A stretch of 64,000 nt of DNA from JAIXUI01 sp943373175 (GTDB lineage: Bacteria > Bacteroidota > Bacteroidia > UBA7662 > JAIXUI01). Location: NCBI GenBank assembly GCA_943373175.1, contig CALSBM010000003.1, positions 20,450 through 84,449 of the forward strand. Direction: 5' to 3'. Both the position numbers and the translations under genes were made by a program. Below the pieces are notes generated by a model. It was given only the letters and a program-made list of their open reading frames with translations, was not told where the DNA came from and searched no databases. Positions 53,211-60,422 of this stretch are shown here, one piece after another; the stretch's first letter is position 1, and every line of letters begins with the position of its first letter.

Positions 53211-54090
53211 CGAATGCTTTTTTAGTTTTTAAAGTAAAGACCCTGGAGATGTTGAAGCCGAAATGAATATCGCCTTTAAGCCAATCGCCGGTGGTTTGTG
53301 TAACCAAAGCTTTTTCATTCATTCCTAAAGCATTGGAAAACTGCAACTGAAATACGTGACCGCCCGTTTCAATATCGAAACCAAGGCTTAGTGGCATTTT
53401 ATATGGTTGCGACATCTGCCCATCCGGGATGTAGCAATAGTCGGCATTAAAGGAAATTCTCCGTGTTAGCTTCATTCGGCCACCAATACCCAATGCAAAA
53501 ACGCCGTTTTGGTCGGCATTCATCGGCACTAGGTTACGATGAACCCATGTAGGAGAAAGCTGAAGGGAGAGGTCATCAGAGAATTTCCTGCTGATTAGCA
53601 GTTGATGATAGAAAGCTAATCGAGAAGTGAAGAAGTTTACACGATCAGGGTCTGCCCAAGAAGCGGTATTCACAACACTTCCTGCAACATAAACCAAAGA
53701 GAACGGCATAGCACCAGGACCCTTCGATTGGTGAATAAACCGCCATTTAACAAAACCATCTACTTCTTTGCCTACCGACGAACGCCCCAGCCCAATGCTG
53801 AGGTTGTCGGTCAAGCCATAGTCGAGGCTCAAACGGACAAAAGCCTGGTCGAGGCCAAACAGGTTTTCTACACCTGAATTCAAACGCCCGAAGCGGTGCA
53901 GAATCCGGAAGTCAAGGACACCACCCGCAACCATTTCAGTTGACTGCAAGTTTAAAATCCTGGTCGATTTAAAAGCGTTCTTTACTTTTATTCTTTCAGG
54001 TTGAACATTAGCCATCATTGCGTCGAGTTCATCTTGAGCGCTCACTGCAAGGGAGCATAAGCTCAGGCTTAAAATAATCCAGAACTTCAC
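53185..54090 (-). CDS. DUF5777-family outer-membrane beta-barrel protein
   Basis: A 301-residue exported protein beginning with GTG. Signal peptide 1-18 (AVSA-Q). The rest is a series of amphipathic strands (GVLDFRILHRFGRLNSG, QAFVRLSLDYGLTDNLSIGLGRS, then FNADYCYIPDG) characteristic of DUF5777 barrels. The start overlaps the yceI stop (GTGA). Members commonly neighbour YceI and c-type haem proteins in Bacteroidota. Role unknown; a channel or surface partner for the redox proteins is speculation. Confidence 0.8.
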   Translation of the reverse strand: MKFWIILSLSLCSLAVSAQDELDAMMANVQPERIKVKNAFKSTRILNLQSTEMVAGGVLDFRILHRFGRLNSGVENLFGLDQAFVRLSLDYGLTDNLSIGLGRSSVGKEVDGFVKWRFIHQSKGPGAMPFSLVYVAGSVVNTASWADPDRVNFFTSRLAFYHQLLISRKFSDDLSLQLSPTWVHRNLVPMNADQNGVFALGIGGRMKLTRRISFNADYCYIPDGQMSQPYKMPLSLGFDIETGGHVFQLQFSNALGMNEKALVTQTTGDWLKGDIHFGFNISRVFTLKTKKAFDEAKKTTW

Positions 54091-54632
54091 TTTCCAGCTA
54101 ATTTCAAATCTGTTTCAAAGAACACTTCCACCTCTTCGGCAATTTTTCCTACTACAATTTTTGGAATACTGATTTTATGATCCTCCAATTTGACCTTGAA
54201 GATAGAACGGATGCTTATGGTATTTCCTGTTCTTTTAATCACCCCTTTGAACGTACGCTGTTGAACTACTCCATGCATTTCGATAGTGCCAGTAAGGGTG
54301 ACGTTATAACTTCCGTCCTTAGACAAGTCAATGTTTTCATTGATGATTCCATTTAGAACTGCATCGGGATACTTGCCACTTTCCAAGTAATTTTCATTAA
54401 AGTGTTCCATCATAAGAGGGTCTTTAAATTGGAAGGAAGTTATAGGAATTTTTATGATAAGCTTTTTCTTTTCTAAGCTAAATCCGGAGGCAAATCGAGT
54501 AGTGAAGGCTTCGATTTTCTCAAGAGGAGCATCAGAGAAGAACCGAACTTTTCCGGTTTTCGACATAAAAATCTGAGCTGAAACTGTTGTTGAAAGCAGG
54601 GAAACAGCGAGGAAGAAAAGCATCTTTTTCAT
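54087..54632 (-). CDS. YceI-family periplasmic lipid-binding protein
   Basis: A 181-residue exported protein. Signal peptide MKKMLFFLAVSLLSTTVSA followed by Q. The lipocalin-like YceI fold is seen in GKVRFFSDAPLEKIEAFT, IKIPITSFQFKDPLMMEHFNENYLES (given in part), YPDAVLNGII and VTLTGTIEMHGV. YceI proteins bind isoprenoids such as quinones. ATG 54632 is used; a TTG at 54638 would overlap the upstream gene. It lies in the operon of c-type haem proteins, which hints at electron transfer. Confidence 0.85.
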   Translation of the reverse strand: MKKMLFFLAVSLLSTTVSAQIFMSKTGKVRFFSDAPLEKIEAFTTRFASGFSLEKKKLIIKIPITSFQFKDPLMMEHFNENYLESGKYPDAVLNGIINENIDLSKDGSYNVTLTGTIEMHGVVQQRTFKGVIKRTGNTISIRSIFKVKLEDHKISIPKIVVGKIAEEVEVFFETDLKLAGK

Positions 54633-54634
54633 GG

Positions 54635-55336
54635 TCAATTGGGATAATTGTTAGAAATCCAGAGTTCAATCTGGCGAATTTGACAGGCACTAAGTTTGTT
54701 TCCACCTTTTGGCATCGGTGAGGCAGAACCAGTATGAGCGACCGAAGCTAAAAGCTTGCCGCTTTCAGCAGACGCTTTAGCGAGGCTGAAGCTGTTTAAC
54801 AAAATACCACCACCAGTTGAAGACTGGCTGTGGCAGCCATTGCAGGCGTTGTTTAATAGAGGCTCGATATGAGTTGAAAAAGCTACAAAGTTTGTATCAC
54901 AAGGACCTTCTGCCCAGAACGAATTTCGGGCACCTTCCACTATCCATTGTTTAAGGATGGCAATTTGACCAGAATCCAACGCTTGCCGGTTAGAAGGAGG
55001 CATTTCACCACCACGCCCATACCCACGTATTTCTTTCAACAAATCGCTTTTATCCGGATTAAAACGCACCACCAATTCGTCATCGCTGAGAATTGAACGA
55101 TACGAAGAAAGGTCAACATCTTCAGCAGGACGATTGGCATCATGGCAGCCTGACATGGCGCAGTTGGAATTCAGAATGGGCTGTACTTGATCTCGAAAGC
55201 TGATTTCGCTTGTTGAAACTTCTACTTCTGCTAAGCTAATAGGGGGATCATGTTTACAATTTGTAAACAAAAAAAGGAATGCCGGAATAATTACGGCTTT
55301 ACCAATTAGTTGTTGGGAGAACCTGAGTTTATCCAT
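54635..55336 (-). CDS. Two-haem c-type cytochrome lipoprotein with a CX4CH and a CxxCH site
   Basis: A 233-residue probable lipoprotein (Cys27 after LFLFTN). Two cytochrome-c-like domains: the first with Cys59-AMSG-Cys64-His65 (CX4CH) and Met112 in EMPPS, the second with Cys165-NG-Cys168-His169 (CxxCH) and Met209 in SPMPKGG, a possible axial ligand. Both haem sites are followed by the usual loop and C-terminal helix. It overlaps the 3' end of the upstream haem lipoprotein by 31 nt and is 2 bases before yceI. Haem attachment at CX4CH is plausible but unproven here. Confidence 0.8.
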   Translation of the reverse strand: MDKLRFSQQLIGKAVIIPAFLFLFTNCKHDPPISLAEVEVSTSEISFRDQVQPILNSNCAMSGCHDANRPAEDVDLSSYRSILSDDELVVRFNPDKSDLLKEIRGYGRGGEMPPSNRQALDSGQIAILKQWIVEGARNSFWAEGPCDTNFVAFSTHIEPLLNNACNGCHSQSSTGGGILLNSFSLAKASAESGKLLASVAHTGSASPMPKGGNKLSACQIRQIELWISNNYPN

Positions 55337-55665
55337 TTTGATATACGAGCATAATCACATGAGCTTAACATCGGGCTTCCGAAAGGAGGCATATTTTTTT
55401 GAACCAAAACCCGGTCAGAAAAAACACCGGTGTTGATTTTTGCTTTAACGCCATTATAGGTAGAGAAATCCCCGAAAGAACTTCCTGAACCATGGCAAGC
55501 AGAACTACCACAGCGAGCCTGAATCAAGGGGGCTATAGTGGCGTTGTACGTAAATTGCGTACTGTCGCAGTTAGAGGTTGAAGGATAGAGGGTTTCTTCC
55601 TTGTCGTAGTAGCATGAAGAGGTTCCTACTGCTAGGAACATCCAAAACCCAATGACGTACTTCAT
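55306..55665 (-). CDS. Small c-type haem lipoprotein with a CX4CH site
   Basis: A 119-residue lipoprotein (Cys18 in VGTSSCYYD). One cytochrome-c-like domain: Cys52-GSSA-Cys57-His58 and Met92 in KNMPPFGSP. The last residues SDYARISKWINSGSP-like (CDYARISKWINSGSP) match the closing helix of cytochrome-c folds. An exact TACATTTG box lies 4 nt before the ATG, so it heads the operon running through 51939. Confidence 0.78.
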   Translation of the reverse strand: MKYVIGFWMFLAVGTSSCYYDKEETLYPSTSNCDSTQFTYNATIAPLIQARCGSSACHGSGSSFGDFSTYNGVKAKINTGVFSDRVLVQKNMPPFGSPMLSSCDYARISKWINSGSPNN

Positions 55666-55669
55666 AACT

Positions 55670-55677
55670 CAAATGTA
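55670..55677 (-). promoter_or_regulatory. -7 promoter box of the haem/YceI operon, 4 nt before the ATG
   Basis: TACATTTG on the minus strand, an exact TAnnTTTG match, followed by AGTT and the ATG at 55665. Confidence 0.5.
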
Positions 55678-55937
55678 ATTCTTAAAACATGAGGTTCTAT
55701 AAGAAACATGTTTATTAATTTTAACACCTTAGTTAACATGTATTATTTATATTGCTAATGCGATGTTTAAATGCAAATTAATTTAAAAATTAGCTGGGCG
55801 AAGTTATGTTGAACTGTAAAGTTTGTTGAAAGGAATTTTCAGTTTCATTCCTGAAATAAGTAAAAAAGCAAAGGAAAAGCTATTTCAAATGTTGTTAAGG
55901 CTATTAGTTTTGAGCTGCAATCAGATCAACTTACTTT

Positions 55938-56876
55938 ATGAAAATCCTCATCATTGGTTCTGAAGGCCAGTTAGGCTCGGAACTAAGCCGTGCGATTGGC
56001 AAACGTTATCCCGGGACAGCGCTAACCGAGGCAGACATTACTGATAAACAACCGGGCAAACTAAGGGATTTCCGAGTGTTAGATGTGCTTGATCGAAAAG
56101 CAGTGCTTAGTTTAGTTGAGGAGGGCAAATACGATCAAGTTTACCACTTAGCAGCAATACTTTCTGCGAGAGGAGAGGCACATCCAAGGCAGGCTTGGGA
56201 TATCAATATGAATGGGTTGTTTAATGTATTGGATGCTTGTGTTGCCAATGGTGTCAAGCAGGTTTATTGGCCATCCTCAATTGCTGCATTTGGGCCAGGA
56301 ACTCCAAGACTAGAGACACCCCAGAACTGTTTTATGGATCCCGTAACGGTTTATGGAATATCGAAACTATCGGGTGAGCTATGCTGCCAATATTATCATC
56401 AACGATTTGGACTTGATATTCGCAGCCTTCGATATCCGGGTATTATCAGTTACGCAACGCCACCCGGGGGAGGTACTACTGACTATGCAGTTGAGGTTTT
56501 TTATGAATTAGTTAAAACAGGGAAATACACCAGTTTTTTGAATGCAGATTCTCGATTGCCCATGATGTACATTGATGATGCATTAAAAGCAACGCTCGAT
56601 TTGATGGAAGCTTCTGCTGAAAAACTTACCGTACGCACCAGTTACAATCTTGGAGCTATCAGTTTTACTCCATCAGAGTTGTTTGAGGAAATAGAGAAAC
56701 AATGGCCGGGTGCGCAGTTTGGTTATCAACCGGATTACCGACAGGCTATTGCCAACAGTTGGCCGGCATCTATTGATGACCGCCAAGCTCGTGAGGACTG
56801 GGGATGGAAGCCCGATTATGATTTAACAAGGTTAGTAAGCACCATGATTGACGGTGTAAAATCATTGGACTTGTAA
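55938..56876 (+). CDS. L-threonine 3-dehydrogenase (SDR/epimerase-type)
   Basis: An extended-SDR NAD-dependent enzyme (312 residues) of the type that oxidises L-threonine to 2-amino-3-oxobutyrate, later split to glycine and acetyl-CoA. NAD motif IGSEGQLGSEL (6-16), catalytic Ser113/114 in WPSSIAAFGP, Tyr139 and Lys143 in YGISK, and the RYPGIISYATPPGGGTTDYAV segment (given in part) seen in bacterial TDH of this branch. A UDP-sugar epimerase is the main alternative but the PGGGTTDYA motif argues against it. Confidence 0.85.
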   Translation: MKILIIGSEGQLGSELSRAIGKRYPGTALTEADITDKQPGKLRDFRVLDVLDRKAVLSLVEEGKYDQVYHLAAILSARGEAHPRQAWDINMNGLFNVLDACVANGVKQVYWPSSIAAFGPGTPRLETPQNCFMDPVTVYGISKLSGELCCQYYHQRFGLDIRSLRYPGIISYATPPGGGTTDYAVEVFYELVKTGKYTSFLNADSRLPMMYIDDALKATLDLMEASAEKLTVRTSYNLGAISFTPSELFEEIEKQWPGAQFGYQPDYRQAIANSWPASIDDRQAREDWGWKPDYDLTRLVSTMIDGVKSLDL

Positions 56877-56899
56877 CAGAAGTCGAAGTTATCTTGAGG

Positions 56900-58675
56900 T
56901 TACACTCCATCATTGGTGGGCTTAATGGGATTTAAATGGTCTAAATGACCTGACTGAAGCTGATGGTTCATTTCCCTGATAGTGTCATCGAGGTTGATTG
57001 CACTGGCATTAAGGTGATGCACTATTTGACTGAATTCTTCCGAATTAGGATTTGTCTGGCTTAATAATTCACTTAGCCCAAGAATATTGGCAGCATGTTT
57101 CCGTAGGAGATGGCTTAGCGAAAAAGCGTAGTTACGAAGACTTGCATTACGTTTTTCTAAAGTTTCAGTTCCTTCGGCAATTTTCATTTGTAAGTGATTA
57201 TTGAGAAAATTAACCTCTTTCTGTTGTTCAATAAGTGCTGCATTATAACGTTCGAGTTCAGCAGATTTCAATTCTATTTCCCGGTGCTGCCGTGTAATTT
57301 CATCGTGAGCCCGTTTAAGTTTTAAATGGGATTGCTTGAGCTTAATTCGGTCTTTGAAGAGGAAATAACTTGTTACAATTAGCAGAAAAATTACTCCGGC
57401 AAAAGCAAAAATCCAATAGCGTTGTTTTGAGAATTTAGCCTCAAGAAATTCGGTTTTAGCCTTATTTTTTTCCTTGTTTATTGCTTCTTGAAGCTGAATT
57501 TCCATCAACATCATTTTCTTTCCTAAAACTTCAAGTTTAATGCTGTCATTAAATATATTGGCTTCAGACTGATGAAAGTACGCTTCCTTAAATTGTTTTT
57601 TAGTGCTATAAATGGAAGCAAGCTGCTGATGAACTTCAGACATAAACACAAAGTACCTGGATGAGCTTAAATAATCAAAGGCCTTATTAGCTAGTAATAA
57701 CGCTTTGTTTAAATCTCCATTATGAAGATAATGCCGGGAAAGGCCAAGGTAAGAAATCCCAATTGGAACTTTCTCGCCAATCGTTAACTTTAGGGATAGT
57801 GCCTTTTCGTGATAGTAAAGGGCACTATCTTTTCTGTTTGTTTTGTCGAGAATAACCCCAAGGTTTGTCAAATCATAAGACAACCCTCTAAGGTCTCCCA
57901 GTTTTTTTTTCCAAACTATTGACGCTCTCACATACTTTTCAGCCTCAAACCAGTCTCTTAGATCCACGTAAGTCAATCCTAAGTTGCCTAATCCGGTTGA
58001 AATCCCAAGGCTGTCGTTCAATTTACGAAAAAGCGAAAGGGATTTTTCTTGATAATAAACTGCTTTTGGATAATCCTCCAAATTTCGGAACAGATTGCCA
58101 ATATTGCCATACGAATTAGCTTGTCCTTTTATATCATTCAATTCAATTTTCAGTTGAAGGCTTTTGAGGTAATACTCCAGCGCATCGCTGAACAAAGAAT
58201 TGCTTTTAAATACAATAGCGAGGGTGTTATACGATTTCGAAAGTAAATTTTTATTGTGTAATTCTTGAGCTAGCTTGATGGATAAATTCAGGTTTTGAAC
58301 AGCTTCTGTTTTTGCGTTATTAAGGTGGTAAGCATATCCAAGGTGGCGAAGTGCTTCTGCTTTACCTTCCATATAATTCCCTATTTCAGCATTTTTTAAC
58401 GCTTTTTTGGCGATTACCAAGCTGGAGTTTGGGTTGAAGTTTCCATAAGCCAGCGCTAACTGATTGAGGGTATTTACGTAAGCAGAGTCAGATTCCTGCA
58501 TACCATTAAGAACTAATGTATTCAGCTTTTTGTGAAGCTCATTAACTGCTTTTTCCTGAGCAAGAGTTTCCTGATTGTAGCAAGTTGCAAACAGCCATAA
58601 AACTAGAAGCACCCAACGCTTTGATTCACTCAGAAAACGTAAAGTCTTGATAGTGAAATCAGACAGCGCATTCAT
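56900..58675 (-). CDS. TPR sensor-like protein with a truncated kinase dimerisation helix
   Basis: A 591-residue exported/membrane protein: N-terminal signal or anchor helix (about 18-38), seven or so tetratricopeptide repeats (about 60-380, such as LGYAYHLNNAKTEAVQNLN, YGNIGNLFRNLEDYPKAVYY, LTNLGVILDKTNRKDSALYY), a transmembrane helix (about 405-425, YWIFAFAGVIFLLIVTSYFLF), a long coiled coil, and a C-terminal helix LRNYAFSLSHLLRKHAANILGL with His522, equivalent to the phospho-acceptor of histidine kinases. No catalytic ATPase domain follows. It is probably a signalling scaffold or phosphotransfer partner; partner unknown. Confidence 0.82.
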   Translation of the reverse strand: MNALSDFTIKTLRFLSESKRWVLLVLWLFATCYNQETLAQEKAVNELHKKLNTLVLNGMQESDSAYVNTLNQLALAYGNFNPNSSLVIAKKALKNAEIGNYMEGKAEALRHLGYAYHLNNAKTEAVQNLNLSIKLAQELHNKNLLSKSYNTLAIVFKSNSLFSDALEYYLKSLQLKIELNDIKGQANSYGNIGNLFRNLEDYPKAVYYQEKSLSLFRKLNDSLGISTGLGNLGLTYVDLRDWFEAEKYVRASIVWKKKLGDLRGLSYDLTNLGVILDKTNRKDSALYYHEKALSLKLTIGEKVPIGISYLGLSRHYLHNGDLNKALLLANKAFDYLSSSRYFVFMSEVHQQLASIYSTKKQFKEAYFHQSEANIFNDSIKLEVLGKKMMLMEIQLQEAINKEKNKAKTEFLEAKFSKQRYWIFAFAGVIFLLIVTSYFLFKDRIKLKQSHLKLKRAHDEITRQHREIELKSAELERYNAALIEQQKEVNFLNNHLQMKIAEGTETLEKRNASLRNYAFSLSHLLRKHAANILGLSELLSQTNPNSEEFSQIVHHLNASAINLDDTIREMNHQLQSGHLDHLNPIKPTNDGV

Positions 58676-58690
58676 TGCATTTATAATAAA

Positions 58691-59269
58691 TTAATATTTG
58701 TCCTTAACGGACTGCAAGTGCTGTTCTTTTCTGGGCTTACGGTTTTGAATAGAAAAATCCGTGAAGTATTGGTGGGATTCAAGAAATTTTATTTGAATGT
58801 TATCCCAATCCTTTTCGTTGAGACCGCCAGGCATCATTAACTTGAGTTCTTCGAAAAGCGTAAACGCAATAGGATGAAAGTCGTCCCTGCCAAGGTAATC
58901 CAAGTCTGCATCGCAGATAATTTGCTCCAATAAATTGTTAGGAGATTGAGGAATTCTGGTGGCCATGATCATTCCGCAAATAATCTCAATATCAGCATCC
59001 GAATAGTTAAAGTGCGGCAGCCAGGATTTGGCTAAGCTACAACCTGCTTCCTCATGATTCTTATATTGTATGATAAAACCGCAGTCGTGCATCCAAGCTG
59101 CAGTTTCTAGTAAACGGAGCGAATGCGTGTCAATGCCTTCCGCCCGCCCAATAGTCAACGCAGAGGCTACTACATCTCTGGTATGGTGGATTCCGTGGTA
59201 GCTTAAGTTGCCTGGTAAGCCTTGCTGAAGTTGGGAGAGGATATATCGACGTGCTTTAGAGAGCTGCAT
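58691..59269 (-). CDS. HD-domain phosphohydrolase-like protein
   Basis: A 192-residue protein with an HD metal site: His28 in YHGIHHTRDV, the doublet His61-Asp62 in AAWMHDCGF, and Asp120/Asp122 in ICDADLDYLG. No synthetase or nucleotidyltransferase domain is attached, so it is not a full RelA/SpoT. It resembles small HD proteins that hydrolyse nucleotides or phosphate monoesters. It lies 15 bases upstream (in transcription order) of the TPR gene, so the two may share an operon. Confidence 0.84.
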   Translation of the reverse strand: MQLSKARRYILSQLQQGLPGNLSYHGIHHTRDVVASALTIGRAEGIDTHSLRLLETAAWMHDCGFIIQYKNHEEAGCSLAKSWLPHFNYSDADIEIICGMIMATRIPQSPNNLLEQIICDADLDYLGRDDFHPIAFTLFEELKLMMPGGLNEKDWDNIQIKFLESHQYFTDFSIQNRKPRKEQHLQSVKDKY

Positions 59270-59392
59270 ATTGGGCTATACAGGTTAAATTTAAGATTAA
59301 TTGCTGGGACGAATAACAAATTATTGTTTTTGCATACCGAATAATGAATCGATTTGAAGGTACTTAGCTATTTTTACCCAAAACCGATACCC

Positions 59393-60235
59393 ATGAGCGA
59401 AACCAAATCTTTACAGCCTATTGTCATCCCTACCGACTTCACCCACGTCGTAGAGCGCGCCATCGAGCATGCGGTGATGATTGCACGTCAGTTGAACAAC
59501 ACCTTGTTGTTTTTGCATGTTGTTGAAAGTGAAAAAGATAAAGCAGATTCTGATGCTAAACTTAAAGAAATTGCGGAACGCACACAGGCTTTCTCTGGTA
59601 TCGCCTGTAGTTACCTTACCGATGTTGGTTCTTATTTTACCCAAATTGGGAAAGTAGCCACAGACCGCAAAGCCTCTTATGTTGTTATGGGCACCCATGG
59701 CATCAAAGGCATTCAAAAATTCATTGGAAGCTATGCTTTAAGGGTAATTACCAACTCCGAAAGCCCGTTTATTGTAGTTCAAGAGAAAGATGCCCCTGAA
59801 AGCTACAAGAATTTAGTTTTAGGTATAGACTTCGAAAAGGAGGATAAGCAAAAGATTGTTTGGGCCATTAAGATAGCTCAGACCTTTAACTCTAAAGTTC
59901 ATATAGTAGTAGCTTACGAGTCTGATGAATTTAGCCGCAATAAAGTAGAGAAGAACGTAGGGTGGGCTAAGAACTACTTAGATCAGCATGAAGTGGAATA
60001 TACCCTTCATGAATTGGATAAGAATGCTGCAGGTTTAGGAAAAGAAGTAATCCGCTATGCTGTTCGAAACAACATTGACCTGATTATTGCGATGACCACC
60101 TTGGAAAAAGGACTTAGCGAATACCTGTTCGGCCCTGAAGAGCAGTACGTTATTGCCAATGAGCCCATGATTCCGGTTATGTGCTTTAATCCAATCGACT
60201 TTACCGTTAACAACCAGAGTATTACCGCTCACTAA
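59393..60235 (+). CDS. Tandem universal stress protein (UspA family)
   Basis: A 280-residue protein with two Usp domains (about 7-140 and 148-270). The first keeps the nucleotide-loop pattern MGTHGIKGIQKFIGSYALRV; the second (AMTTLEKGLSEYLFGPEEQYV) has lost the glycine-rich loop, so only one site may bind ATP. ATG 59393 (MSETKSLQPIVIPTDF) is used rather than a TTG at 59354. A TATTTTTA element upstream is a weak -7 candidate. It is followed by a strong terminator. Confidence 0.88.
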   Translation: MSETKSLQPIVIPTDFTHVVERAIEHAVMIARQLNNTLLFLHVVESEKDKADSDAKLKEIAERTQAFSGIACSYLTDVGSYFTQIGKVATDRKASYVVMGTHGIKGIQKFIGSYALRVITNSESPFIVVQEKDAPESYKNLVLGIDFEKEDKQKIVWAIKIAQTFNSKVHIVVAYESDEFSRNKVEKNVGWAKNYLDQHEVEYTLHELDKNAAGLGKEVIRYAVRNNIDLIIAMTTLEKGLSEYLFGPEEQYVIANEPMIPVMCFNPIDFTVNNQSITAH

Positions 60236-60252
60236 TTCAGCTTTACGCTATC

Positions 60253-60286
60253 AAAAAAGCCCTTCCGTAAATGGAAGGGCTTTTTT
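60253..60286. terminator. Rho-independent terminator (bidirectional) after the universal stress gene
   Basis: Perfect 14-bp inverted repeat AAAAAAGCCCTTCC / GGAAGGGCTTTTTT with a GTAAAT loop, 18 bases after the stop at 60235, and also downstream of the minus-strand tRNA. Confidence 0.9.
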
Positions 60287-60302
60287 CATTGGCGGTATTG
60301 TG

Positions 60303-60375
60303 TGGCCCCAGCCGGATTCGAACCAGCGACCAAGAGATTATGAGTCTCCTGCTCTAACCGCTGAGCTATGGGGCC
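60303..60375 (-). tRNA. tRNA with anticodon CAT (probably tRNA-Met)
   Basis: A 73-nt cloverleaf: 7-bp acceptor stem GGCCCCA/TGGGGCC, D arm GCTCAGCGGTTAGAGC, anticodon loop CTCATAA, T arm with GGTTCGAATCC, discriminator A. CCA is not encoded (the next bases are CA). CAT could also be tRNA-Ile2 with lysidine; the G1-C72 end does not settle this. It is not an initiator, which would have a 1-72 mismatch. Confidence 0.93.
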
Positions 60376-60422
60376 AAAGCGGATGCGAAAATAGAAAAAT
60401 ATCTATTTCGTTAGTGTCTGCA

